Shown here piece by piece: positions 32,245-40,205 of a DNA stretch of 64,000 bases; position 1 is the first letter of the stretch; each line of letters begins with the position of its first letter. Origin of the DNA: GW2011-AR15 sp964512765. GTDB taxonomy: Archaea > Nanobdellota > Nanobdellia > Woesearchaeales > GW2011-AR15. The position numbers were made by a program, and so were the translations under genes. The DNA lies in assembly GCA_964512765.1 (NCBI GenBank), contig CAZEKF010000004.1, positions 1-64,000 on the forward strand, written 5' to 3'. The notes beneath the pieces are model-generated. The model did no database searches. It worked only from the letters and a program-made list of their open reading frames with translations, and was not told the origin of the DNA.

Positions 32245-34671
32245 ATGGAATTACCAAAGAAATATGATCCGAAGATATCTGAAAAAAAATGGCAAAAGTA
32301 TTGGGAAGATAAAGAAATTTACAAGTTTGACCCAAAAGATACAGAACGTGAGTTATATGTAATAGACACTCCACCGCCTACTGTATCAGGTGCTATGCAT
32401 ATAGGTCACGCTTCAATGTATTCACAGATGGACATTATTGCACGTTATCAAAGATTAAAAGGTAAGAATTTGTTTTATCCGTTCGGCACAGATGATAACG
32501 GGTTAGCAACTGAAAGATTAATAGAGAGAACTAAAAAAGTAAGATCTGTTAACATGAAGAGATCTGAGTTTATTAAACTGTGCTTGAAAACATTGGAAGA
32601 AATCAGGCCAGGCTTTGTTCAGGACTGGAAAAATGTTGGTATTAGTTGCGATTTTACATTGTTTTATTCAACTATTAATGACCATTGTAGAAAAATATCA
32701 CAGAAATCATTCCTTAAACTGTATAAAAAAGGCAGAGAATATAGAAAAGAGTCACCTTCTATATGGTGCCCTGAGTGCCAGACTGCAATTGCGCAAGTCG
32801 AGTTAGAAGATAAAGAACTAAAAAGTACATTTAATGATATCATCTTTAAAGTAGATGGTAATGATTTGGTAATTGCAACTACACGGCCAGAAATGTTAAG
32901 CAGTTGCGTAGCAGTTTTTGTACATCCAGATGATAAACGTTACAAAAAATACATTGGTAAGAAAGCTAAAGTTCCGTTGTTTAACTACGAAGTACCGATT
33001 CTAATTGATAAACGAGCAGACCCTGAAAAAGGTACAGGAGTTGTAATGTGTTGTACGTTTGGTGACCAGACAGACATTGAATGGTATAAAGCGCATAATC
33101 TAGATCTAAGAATATCAATTACCAAAGATGGTAAAATGACAAAATTAGCTGAAAAATACCATGGATTAAACATTGAAAATGCTCGAAAAGAAATTATTAA
33201 TGATTTAAAGAAAAACAAATTATTGATTAAACAAGAGCCGATTAAACATACAGTTAATGTTCATGAACGATGTGGGACAGCTATTGAAATTCTTAACACA
33301 AAACAGTGGTTTATTAAGTATCTTGATCTGAAAGATCAGTTTTTGCAGAACGGTGCAGCCATGAACTGGTATCCTAAACATATGAAGTCTAGATTAGATA
33401 ACTGGATCAATGGTTTACAATGGGACTGGTGCATTTCAAGGCAAAGACATTTCGGTGTACCGTTTCCTGTATGGTACTGTAAAAAATGCGATACTGAAAT
33501 TCTTGCAAATGAAAAAGATCTTCCAGTAGACCCGCTAGAAGATAAACCACCAGTTAAGAAATGTCCTAAATGTAGTTGTAAAGATTTTGTACCTGAGAAA
33601 GATGTTTTTGACACATGGGCAACAAGTTCATTAACACCTGAACTAGCAGGTGAACTAATCAAAGGTAGTCCTAATTATAAAAACATTTATCCGATGGATT
33701 TAAGACCGCAAGCGCATGACATTATAACGTTTTGGTTGTTTAACACAATGGTTAAATCACAGTTGCATCACAAAAGAAACCCGTGGAAAAACATAACCGT
33801 TTCTGGCTGGGCTTTGGATCCACACGGTAAAAAAATGTCAAAGTCAAAAGGTAATGTTATACATCCACAAGAAATGATTGAAAAGTACAGCGCTGATGCG
33901 TTAAGGTTCTGGGCAGCTGGAAGCAAACTTGGAGATGATCTGCCTTTCCAAGAAAAAGACCTTGTAACAGGTAAAAAAACCATTACAAAGTTATGGAACG
34001 CTAGCAAGTTTGTTTTAATGCATCTTGAAGATTATGAATATGAAAAACATGATCTTGAAAATATTGACAAATGGATCTTGTCAAAGTTACAGAACTTAGT
34101 TAAAACATGCACAGAACATTTTGATAAATATGAATATTCAAAAGTTAAGTTGGATGTTGACACATTTTTTTGGCACGTGTTCTGTGACAACTATCTAGAA
34201 CTAGTTAAAGATAGATTGTACAATCCAGAGAAACATCACAAAGGTGCAAGAAATTCTGCACAGTTTACACTTTATGAAATATTGTTAACTATACTTAAGT
34301 TATTAGCACCGATATTACCACATATAACTGAAGAAATCTACCAGTTGTACTTTGCAAAAAAAGAAAACAAGAAAAGTATCCATATTTCTTTGTGGCCAGA
34401 GTTTAATATAACTTATGTTGATAAAGAAATTGAACAAACGGGAGATTATGTGGTTAGTATAGTATCTGCGGTTAGAAAAGCTAAATCCGAGAAAGCTCTT
34501 TCATTAAACACTGAACTAAAAACATTAGTGATTGAGTGTTCATCTTCAATAAGAAAAAATCTCGAGTTGGTGTTACCTGATATCAGTGCAGTTACAAAAG
34601 CTAACAATATAGAATTTGGTAAGGGTAATATTGAACTAAGTAAAGAAATAAAGATTAAAGTTATTTTTTAA
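32245..34671 (+). CDS. valS: Valyl-tRNA synthetase
   Basis: An 808-residue class Ia synthetase that charges tRNA(Val). 'DTPPPTVSGAMHIGHA' contains the HIGH motif (residues 52-55); the editing (CP1) domain follows ('VIATTRPEMLSSCVAVFVHPDD'); 'GLQWDWCISRQRHFGVPFPVWYC' and 'KMSKSKGNV' (530-538) complete the active site. Zinc-binding Cys pairs are present ('WCPECQ', 'YCKKC', 'KCPKC'). There is no long C-terminal coiled coil, as in archaeal and other short ValRS. ATG 32245 is preferred over TTG 32242; the hairpin directly upstream may regulate translation. Confidence 0.95.
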   Translation: MELPKKYDPKISEKKWQKYWEDKEIYKFDPKDTERELYVIDTPPPTVSGAMHIGHASMYSQMDIIARYQRLKGKNLFYPFGTDDNGLATERLIERTKKVRSVNMKRSEFIKLCLKTLEEIRPGFVQDWKNVGISCDFTLFYSTINDHCRKISQKSFLKLYKKGREYRKESPSIWCPECQTAIAQVELEDKELKSTFNDIIFKVDGNDLVIATTRPEMLSSCVAVFVHPDDKRYKKYIGKKAKVPLFNYEVPILIDKRADPEKGTGVVMCCTFGDQTDIEWYKAHNLDLRISITKDGKMTKLAEKYHGLNIENARKEIINDLKKNKLLIKQEPIKHTVNVHERCGTAIEILNTKQWFIKYLDLKDQFLQNGAAMNWYPKHMKSRLDNWINGLQWDWCISRQRHFGVPFPVWYCKKCDTEILANEKDLPVDPLEDKPPVKKCPKCSCKDFVPEKDVFDTWATSSLTPELAGELIKGSPNYKNIYPMDLRPQAHDIITFWLFNTMVKSQLHHKRNPWKNITVSGWALDPHGKKMSKSKGNVIHPQEMIEKYSADALRFWAAGSKLGDDLPFQEKDLVTGKKTITKLWNASKFVLMHLEDYEYEKHDLENIDKWILSKLQNLVKTCTEHFDKYEYSKVKLDVDTFFWHVFCDNYLELVKDRLYNPEKHHKGARNSAQFTLYEILLTILKLLAPILPHITEEIYQLYFAKKENKKSIHISLWPEFNITYVDKEIEQTGDYVVSIVSAVRKAKSEKALSLNTELKTLVIECSSSIRKNLELVLPDISAVTKANNIEFGKGNIELSKEIKIKVIF

Positions 34672-35225
34672 ATCCAGTATCCGATCAAAAGCACAGCAAA
34701 CAAACATACAATAAGTACAAGTAACATAGCTAACACTTTAGGATGGAACATAGTAGCACCAAAATTCTGCGCATAGCTGGTTGAACCAACATCACCACCT
34801 TCTCCAACTACAACACTATCATAATCAATTGATTCATTGCTTAAGAACGGCCCAGCTCCTTGTCCAAGTCGCATTGCAATGTTAATAACAAGTATGATAA
34901 GACCAATAACTAAAACCCAAGTTCCCATAGTTTTCATTAATTCTGGAGTGAATTCTGCACCAATAGATATTGTAACAAAGTATGCCATTGTCAAGGCAAC
35001 TAACATGATGATATACCAGGGTACAGTGTTTTTAATAATTTCAACAGCATCTTTAGAAAAAATGAACATCATGGAAATAGCGAAAGCAAGCATTGCGTTA
35101 AGACCTTTGTGGGATCCGAACGGTGCTTTTAAGGTTAAGATGGCATACACTGCTGTAAACACAAATAAAATTACAAAAATGTCTGAAAAATGTCCAAGCA
35201 GTGATATGTCAAGTAATGATGCCAT
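34668..35225 (-). CDS. Conserved membrane protein, member 3 of a tandem trio
   Basis: A 185-residue protein with about five membrane helices. 'HFSDIFVILFVFTAVYAILTLKAPFGSHKGLNAMLAFAISMMFIF' is the divergent counterpart of the first 65 residues of the two genes upstream (helix, 'AVYAIL', then an 'N-x-x-x-x-F' helix). Function unknown; such multi-gene sets of DPANN-type membrane proteins are seen in other reduced archaeal genomes by impression only. Third in the minus-strand operon 36467-34668; its end overlaps the end of valS by 4 bp. Confidence 0.65.
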   Translation of the reverse strand: MASLLDISLLGHFSDIFVILFVFTAVYAILTLKAPFGSHKGLNAMLAFAISMMFIFSKDAVEIIKNTVPWYIIMLVALTMAYFVTISIGAEFTPELMKTMGTWVLVIGLIILVINIAMRLGQGAGPFLSNESIDYDSVVVGEGGDVGSTSYAQNFGATMFHPKVLAMLLVLIVCLFAVLLIGYWI

Positions 35226-35236
35226 TTTATGTTAGT

Positions 35237-35809
35237 TTAATGACTGTCTCCTTTTCCAAGCCATCCTCCAAAGGCTCTATCAAGTGCTTTGTGCGTTTTT
35301 TCTCGTTCAGGTTTATCCTCTTTAGTTATGAACCAAATCACTAGCCCGAATACTAAAATTGCAACAAGTAGAGATTTTGTTTCAGGGTCACTTAACCATG
35401 CGATTTCTTTTACAAGTCCTGCTGATGCAAGAAATGTCCAACCAACAGCAATGACAGCAAATAATACTACAATTCCTTCAAGAGGTGATCCTAGTATGTT
35501 AACTTCTTCACCAAACACACCAATTAATAGTAAAGCCATCATTGAAGCGATCATAAGTAATGATACATTTGGAAGTGCAGCATTAATAATTACAACAACG
35601 TCGGGACCTCTTCCTATGACGTGAGGTATAATCGATGCGAGTGCTAACACAAAACTGATCACTGTGTTAAAATTTTTTGAATCTTTACCAAGTATTTTTG
35701 ATTTTTGCAACACTGCAAATGCAATTGTAAATATTAACATGAACGGTAGTAACACGTCCAAAAATCCGTAGCTTTCAAGAGTTGCAAGCCAATTTGCGAA
35801 ATATGACAT
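35237..35809 (-). CDS. Conserved membrane protein, member 2 of a tandem trio
   Basis: A 190-residue protein with about five membrane helices and a charged C-terminus ('KEDKPEREKTHKALDRAFGGWLGKG'). The N-terminal 'LESYGFLDVLLPFMLIFTIAFAVLQKSKILG' closely matches member 1 ('LDRIGVYEVLLPFLLIFTLVFAILEKTRLFG'), proving duplication. No catalytic motif is visible. 25 bp downstream of member 1 and 11 bp upstream of member 3, so one operon. Confidence 0.7.
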   Translation of the reverse strand: MSYFANWLATLESYGFLDVLLPFMLIFTIAFAVLQKSKILGKDSKNFNTVISFVLALASIIPHVIGRGPDVVVIINAALPNVSLLMIASMMALLLIGVFGEEVNILGSPLEGIVVLFAVIAVGWTFLASAGLVKEIAWLSDPETKSLLVAILVFGLVIWFITKEDKPEREKTHKALDRAFGGWLGKGDSH

Positions 35810-35834
35810 TTTTATTAAACCTCCTTTCTAGTAT

Positions 35835-36467
35835 TTAATGATCGTCTTTTTTTTCTTCATCTTTTGTTGATTTAGCAACACCAAACGCACCTTCAGTAGG
35901 TTTGGCAGTAACAAAACCCATAATACCAACAATAATTAATGTTAAAATTAATGCGCCCATGGCACCTGTGTCAAAGTTTCTTACAACATAATTCCATGCA
36001 TAGTATAACCATGGTGTGCCATTTTTTGTTTTTATAGCGTGTAAAAATATTGCTAATATTCCAACCAGCATTAATATCATGAAAATGTTTTTATAACCTT
36101 TTTCCATTTCAAACTCATCTTTACCAGTATGGAACACTCCTGCTAATAGTAAAAAGCAAAATCCTAGCAATAATAATATTGTCATGTTTGCGATTGCTTC
36201 ATTAACAGCCGCAACCAATCTTGTACTGGCAACAACCAAAAATGCTGTAACAAAAGCAAACATACTGTTGAGGTTCTTTTTAGACATCTCAACTTCGCCA
36301 CCTGCACCTGTTGCAGCCACAACGGTTTCTGTGCCGAAAAGCCTAGTTTTTTCAAGGATAGCAAATACTAAAGTAAATATTAATAAAAAAGGTAAAAGAA
36401 CTTCATATACTCCAATTCTATCTAGAAACTGGATACCAGTAGCAAAAGGTGACGTATAATCTGCCAT
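35835..36467 (-). CDS. Conserved membrane protein, member 1 of a tandem trio
   Basis: A 210-residue protein with about five membrane helices, a small Gly/Ala insert ('VVAATGAGGEVEMSKKN') between the first two, and a charged tail ending 'KSTKDEEKKDDH'. It shares the 'GVYEVLLPFLLIFTLVFAILEKTRLFG' signature with member 2. First gene of the operon; the promoter region (36468-36583) is divergent with translin. Possible roles include a membrane complex of three related subunits; nothing in the sequence identifies a substrate. Confidence 0.7.
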   Translation of the reverse strand: MADYTSPFATGIQFLDRIGVYEVLLPFLLIFTLVFAILEKTRLFGTETVVAATGAGGEVEMSKKNLNSMFAFVTAFLVVASTRLVAAVNEAIANMTILLLLGFCFLLLAGVFHTGKDEFEMEKGYKNIFMILMLVGILAIFLHAIKTKNGTPWLYYAWNYVVRNFDTGAMGALILTLIIVGIMGFVTAKPTEGAFGVAKSTKDEEKKDDH

Positions 36468-36583
36468 ATTAGTATAGAATTAGATGATTCTTCCTATATA
36501 AATGTTTTGTTTCCCCATATATAGGTTTTAGACGAAAAAAAGAGTAAATAATTTTATAAATAATATAGGTTTACCATGGTTTT

Positions 36584-37147
36584 ATGAAAGAAATTTTTTC
36601 AAAAATAAAAAAAGAAATTGAAAGTAAGGATAAGGTTAGAGAAGAGCTAATTGTAAATTCCAGGCCAATTATTAAAAATTCGAAACAAGCAATTTATGCA
36701 ATGCATAGAAGCGCGTTGAAAGAAGCAAAAAAGTTAATTGATATTGCAAACAAAGATTTGGATAAGTTAAGAAACATAACTAATAAACAAGAAATTGGTG
36801 CGTTTAACGCAGCACTACAAGAATATGCAGAAGCTGTTACTTATTATTATTATTTAACTGAACAAAGATTAGTTAAACCAGGTGAGATTAAAGTAGATGC
36901 AGAAAACTATTTATTAGGTGTTTGTGATCTTACGGGAGAATTATCTAGAAAAGCAGTATTTTCTGTTGTTAATGAAAAATATTCAGAAGTTGAAAAAATT
37001 AAAGATTTTGTTTCTGAAATCTACAACGAGTTCCTTAAATTTAGTTTTAGAAACAGTGAACTAAGAAAAAAATCAGATTCTATTAAATGGAACTTAAAAA
37101 AAATTGAAGAAATAATGTATGATTTGAAAATCCGGGGAAAGATATAA
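36584..37147 (+). CDS. Translin family protein
   Basis: A 187-residue all-helical protein matching the translin/TRAX family: 'REELIVNSRPIIKNSKQAIYAMHR', 'FNAALQEYAEAVTYYYYLTEQRLV' (carrying the acidic Glu residues that form the ribonuclease site in TRAX), 'YLLGVCDLTGELSRKAV' and the C-terminal 'LKFSFRNSELRKKSDSIKWNLKKIEEIMYDLKIRG'. Family members bind single-stranded RNA/DNA as octamers; archaeal forms can cleave RNA. It abuts the next gene with no gap, so they are co-transcribed. Confidence 0.88.
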   Translation: MKEIFSKIKKEIESKDKVREELIVNSRPIIKNSKQAIYAMHRSALKEAKKLIDIANKDLDKLRNITNKQEIGAFNAALQEYAEAVTYYYYLTEQRLVKPGEIKVDAENYLLGVCDLTGELSRKAVFSVVNEKYSEVEKIKDFVSEIYNEFLKFSFRNSELRKKSDSIKWNLKKIEEIMYDLKIRGKI

Positions 37148-37633
37148 ATGGGTTTTAAACAGGCATTGGAAAAATTACATAGTTCTAAAGAGTACAATGA
37201 TTGGAAGAAAAAGAATACATATCTTACTTACTGTTTTATTATGATATCTCCTGAAGTTAAACAAGAATGGCAAATAGGTTACTATGATCCTGATGCTGAT
37301 AAAATAACAGCTTTCAGTGTTTCTGATGATGTTGTTAAAAACCCTGACTCAGAAGTGTTTAAAAAAGATAAAAAAGTTCTTGAACTAGAGCCGAGTAAGG
37401 TTAAAATTACGCTTGATAAAACACTTGAAAAAGCCAAAAAATTGCAGAAAACAGTGTATAGCCAACACACACCAGTTAAAAAAGTTGTTATTTTACAAAA
37501 ACTTAGTTTAGGGCAAGTCTGGAATGTAACTTATATTACTCAGACTTTTAAAACATTGAACATTAAAATTGACGCAGAATCTGGTGAAGTAATAAAACAC
37601 GATTTAATAGAATTGTTTAGGTTTGACAAATAG
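37148..37633 (+). CDS. Hypothetical PepSY-like protein
   Basis: A 161-residue soluble protein without a signal peptide. The C-terminal strand pattern 'LGQVWNVTYITQTFKTLNIKIDAESGEVIKHDLIELF' resembles a PepSY domain (W-x-V-x-Y, then I-D-A-x-S-G-E-V-I), and the first half 'QEWQIGYYDPDADKITAFSVSDD' looks like a second such unit. Cytoplasmic PepSY-like proteins are poorly understood. It starts one base after the translin stop. Confidence 0.6.
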   Translation: MGFKQALEKLHSSKEYNDWKKKNTYLTYCFIMISPEVKQEWQIGYYDPDADKITAFSVSDDVVKNPDSEVFKKDKKVLELEPSKVKITLDKTLEKAKKLQKTVYSQHTPVKKVVILQKLSLGQVWNVTYITQTFKTLNIKIDAESGEVIKHDLIELFRFDK

Positions 37634-37761
37634 TTACTTCTCAATGAATTTCTTTATAAAATTTATTTAATTAAAACCTATATATTTGATTGTAATAGAT
37701 TTTATAAAGCGCAAAAAAAATAATAAATTTGTTCTTTGATTGAATGAGTTGAATAAAAAAC

Positions 37762-38190
37762 ATGGTAGAAGTAAGAGTCTTAAAAACAGATCCTGAACTA
37801 ACAACACCCCATTACGCGCATACAGGAGATGCTGCTTTTGATTTAAGGAGTTGTGAAGAATTAGTTCTTGGACCTAATGAACGTCATACAGTTAAAACTG
37901 GACTGAAAATGGATATTCCTGATGGTTATTTTGGCTTAATAAAAGATAGAAGCGGTTACGCGCACAAGTTTGGAATACATTGTTTGGCAGGAGTGATAGA
38001 TTCAGGCTATCGCGGTGAGATAGGTGTTGTCATGATTAATTTAGGTGACGATGCATTTGAAATCAAAAAAGATATGAAGATTGCGCAGATGTTAATCCTT
38101 CCAGTTCCAGAAGTTACTCTTAATGAAGTAGATTCATTGGACGATTCTGGGAGAGGAGAAGGGGGTTTTGGTAGCACAGGACATCATTAA
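37762..38190 (+). CDS. dut: dUTP diphosphatase
   Basis: A 142-residue trimeric dUTPase (dUTP to dUMP + PPi), with all five motifs: I 'TGDAAFDLRS', II 'LIKDRSGYA', III 'LAGVIDSGYRGEIGVVMIN', IV 'KIAQMLILPV' and V 'GRGEGGFGSTG'. Together with thymidylate kinase on the opposite strand (38576-39208) it makes a small dTTP-supply neighbourhood. A TATA-like 'aaacctatatatttg' lies 80 bp upstream. Confidence 0.95.
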   Translation: MVEVRVLKTDPELTTPHYAHTGDAAFDLRSCEELVLGPNERHTVKTGLKMDIPDGYFGLIKDRSGYAHKFGIHCLAGVIDSGYRGEIGVVMINLGDDAFEIKKDMKIAQMLILPVPEVTLNEVDSLDDSGRGEGGFGSTGHH

Positions 38191-38214
38191 TTAAAAGAGA
38201 GGTGAAAAAGTAAA

Positions 38215-38322
38215 ATGGTAGACGACAAAGAAATTGTAAAAAATAAAACAACAGTAAGTTATAAAGCAATGATGTCAAGTAAAAAACTAGATTCTTTTTT
38301 TGAAGAAGAGGATGAAGAATAA
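38215..38322 (+). CDS. Small 35-residue acidic protein
   Basis: ATG 38215 is preceded by a good ribosome binding site GAGAGGTGA (about 38197-38205). The peptide is Lys-rich in the first half and ends in F-F-E-E-E-D-E-E. It follows dut by 24 bp, suggesting co-transcription. No family recognised; credible mainly because of the strong ribosome binding site. Confidence 0.45.
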   Translation: MVDDKEIVKNKTTVSYKAMMSSKKLDSFFEEEDEE

Positions 38323-38370
38323 GTTCTTTTTCTATTATATTTAAATATAAGATTAATTCTCCCTGGTTTT

Positions 38371-38595
38371 ATGATACGTGAAATGGACAATACTGAATGT
38401 GATATAACTGAGTTTGACAAAGCAAACCAAAAATTAATGAAATGTAAACAAAGTGTAAATTTTATAGGTTTGAAATCATGCAATCTTTTTTCACACAGGT
38501 TTGACACTAGTTATGATATAATGGCTCATTGTGGTAGTTGTAAAACTAATAAGAAAAAACCAACTTCAAAAACACTTAATGTAAGATTTTATTAA
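38371..38595 (+). CDS. Small cysteine-containing hypothetical protein
   Basis: A 74-residue protein with five cysteines (at 'TECDI', 'MKCKQ', 'KSCNL', 'HCGSCK') and one C-x-x-C pair that could bind metal. A TATA-like 'tatatttaaatataag' about 25-35 bp before the ATG supports a leaderless transcript. Family unknown. Its 3' end overlaps the convergent tmk gene by 20 bp. Confidence 0.5.
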   Translation: MIREMDNTECDITEFDKANQKLMKCKQSVNFIGLKSCNLFSHRFDTSYDIMAHCGSCKTNKKKPTSKTLNVRFY

Positions 38596-39208
38596 TTTCT
38601 TGAATAATTCTGTTAAAAACTGTTTCTTGATCTCCGTTAGCGTCAATGCTAACCCAGTTATCTTTGAACTCTTGCATTTCAGAGAGTTCAATGTAACCTT
38701 GTTCTATTTTTTTGAAAAAATCAACATTTTCTTGTTCGAATTTATCTCCTTCTTTGTCAAAAGATCTGTTTAAACCTATTTGAGGATCTAATTTTAGGAA
38801 TAATATTAAATCAGGGCTAGTGTTTTCAATTGCTGTTTTGTTAATCTTTAATACTTTGTTTATCCCTATACCTCGCGTATATCCTTGGTATGCAAGACTA
38901 CTGATGAAACTTCTATCTGATATTACAATTCCGCCTTGGTCAAGAACTGGTCTAACAAGGTTTCTTAATAATTGTGCACGTGCAGATGCGTATAAATACG
39001 CTTCACAAACAGGATCCATTTTTTCTTCAAATTTGGTTCCCTGCACTAATTTTCTAATAGCTTCAGCAATCTCTGTACCACCAGGTTCTCTTGTTAGAAC
39101 AACTTTTTTATTAGGAAATTTATTTTTTAGATATTCGTAAACATTAGTTGCTTGGGTTGTTTTTCCAGTACCAACTACACCTTCTAGAATGATGTATGTA
39201 CCTTTCAT
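38576..39208 (-). CDS. tmk: Thymidylate kinase
   Basis: A 210-residue kinase converting dTMP to dTDP. P-loop 'EGVVGTGKTTQA' (residues 9-20), the dTMP-binding 'TREPGGTEIAEAIR' and 'SDRSFISSLAYQGYTRG' (DR-x; family consensus DRY/F-x-x-S-x-x-A-Y-Q-G), and 'FLKLDPQIGLNR'. The P-loop has V-V-G where many have I-D/E-G. Length is normal. Converges with the small protein at 38371 and shares a promoter region with tRNA-His. Confidence 0.94.
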   Translation of the reverse strand: MKGTYIILEGVVGTGKTTQATNVYEYLKNKFPNKKVVLTREPGGTEIAEAIRKLVQGTKFEEKMDPVCEAYLYASARAQLLRNLVRPVLDQGGIVISDRSFISSLAYQGYTRGIGINKVLKINKTAIENTSPDLILFLKLDPQIGLNRSFDKEGDKFEQENVDFFKKIEQGYIELSEMQEFKDNWVSIDANGDQETVFNRIIQEINKILH

Positions 39209-39250
39209 AGGAATTTAGATAAAAGAATACTTTAAATAAATATTGAAAAC

Positions 39251-39260
39251 CTATTTAAAC
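39251..39260 (+). promoter_or_regulatory. TATA box of the tRNA-His gene
   Basis: 'ctatttaaac' is centred about 30 bp upstream of the tRNA 5' end at 39286, preceded by an A/C-rich BRE-like 'gaaaac'. Confidence 0.55.
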
Positions 39261-39285
39261 CTCTAGTTAATTCTTTTAGCCATAT

Positions 39286-39401
39286 GGCGGTAGTCGTATA
39301 ATGGTTAGTATTCAGGACTGTGGCAAGTAATTGCAGACATCCTGAGGAGCGAGCTGATGATTGAAATGAGCATCACGCGAATTCGATTCTCGCCTATCGC
39401 C
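39286..39401 (+). tRNA. tRNA-His (GTG) with a 15-nt intron and an extra variable-region insert
   Basis: Encoded G-1 (39286) pairs with C73 (39401), the hallmark of tRNA-His. Acceptor GCGGTAG (39287-39293) pairs with CTATCGC (39394-39400); anticodon stem CAGGA (39313-39317) pairs with TCCTG (39340-39344), anticodon GTG at 39320-39322. Intron 39324-39338 follows G37: CTGT pairs with GCAG as the 4-bp central helix, with 3-nt bulges GGC and ACA, a regular bulge-helix-bulge. Between the anticodon stem and T-stem (GCGAA, 39377) there are 32 nt instead of about 5, containing stem TGATG/CATCA. The T-stem has an A53-C61 mismatch. Confidence 0.82.
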
Positions 39402-39496
39402 CTCTCATTTCAATTTTTCCTTATTTTTTTCTATAACATTTAAATATAAAGAAAACCTATAATATAATTGATAAAAAGAATGGTTAAGGTGTTTTC

Positions 39497-40048
39497 ATGG
39501 TTAAGAACAAAAAACCTTCTTCACTTAAAAACAAATATGCATGTCTGATTCAAATAATTCTTTTACTCTTTATTATTCTTATTTTTACACAATATAAACC
39601 TTTACTACTTATCTTGGTTTTTGAGATTGTTGAATTAATAAAAGTGTTAATAAAACAAAAAACTAAACAATTTCCTATTGATTTTGTGTTTGTTTTTGGA
39701 ATAACTGCATCTTATTTTTATAGTCCTATAATAGGATTTGTAATATTTTTTTTAGGCGTTCACAACAGAAAACTGATGAAAACTATTAAATCAAGACATA
39801 TAACAAAAGGTGTAAGACATTTAACTTTGTTTTTGATTGTAAGTTTATTAAGATCGTTTCCTTTTTTTAGTGCGGCAGTCTTAATGTTAATGATAAATTA
39901 TGCTTTTAAATATTTAATAGGAATTCTTTTCTTAAGCGAGAATGTTTTTGATAAAGCGCTTTACCATATTACAAATTTCATAGGTTCAACTGTATTATTT
40001 CAAATTATTTCAATTTTATATCAGAATTTAAGATTTCTAAGACCATAA
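39497..40048 (+). CDS. Hypothetical polytopic membrane protein
   Basis: A 183-residue protein with a basic N-terminus and about five membrane helices. No recognised family. Its pattern resembles the membrane protein at 30108-30668 in helix layout and in the 'F-x-Q-Y ... F-P-I-D-F-V-F ... Y-x-x-x-I-I-G-F-V' stretch, so it may be a paralogue. It lies between tRNA-His and the ribosomal leader, with AAGGTG 7 bp before the ATG as ribosome binding site. Confidence 0.6.
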   Translation: MVKNKKPSSLKNKYACLIQIILLLFIILIFTQYKPLLLILVFEIVELIKVLIKQKTKQFPIDFVFVFGITASYFYSPIIGFVIFFLGVHNRKLMKTIKSRHITKGVRHLTLFLIVSLLRSFPFFSAAVLMLMINYAFKYLIGILFLSENVFDKALYHITNFIGSTVLFQIISILYQNLRFLRP

Positions 40049-40049
40049 C

Positions 40050-40205
40050 CTTTATATATGACTCATAATTTCTTGGTGTATAATCAACCCGAGTTAACGC
40101 GATAGGGTTAATAATTGTGTTAATTCTTGGGTAAATTGAATATAAAACACTAAAAAATTGCTAGCAATTTTTTGTGTGCCAAAAATCATATGGTGATTTT
40201 TTAGC
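40050..40205 (+). promoter_or_regulatory. Promoter and structured leader of the rpsM operon
   Basis: TATA box 'ctttatatatg' at 40050-40060 implies transcription from about 40085 and an unusually long leader of about 120 nt. Three successive structures follow. (1) CCCGAG (40088-40093) with CTTGGG (40126-40131) stacked on TTAAC (40094-40098) with GTTAA (40119-40123). (2) A 22-nt perfect palindrome at 40152-40173 centred on CTAG. (3) AAAAATCA (40181-40188) with TGATTTTT (40194-40201), which holds part of the GGTGAT ribosome binding site (40192-40197). Probable autoregulatory leader; no known family recognised. Confidence 0.55.

Noticed and set aside
34837..35624. Two plus-strand frames of 111-132 codons opposite the membrane trio
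   Set aside because: Antisense to clear membrane protein genes, without promoter or family resemblance.
39342..39360. CTGA and CTGATGA inside the tRNA-His insert, resembling box D and box C of a guide sRNA
   Set aside because: The CTGA lies within the anticodon stem, the C-like box lacks the purine at its first position, and no second box pair or guide spacing is present.
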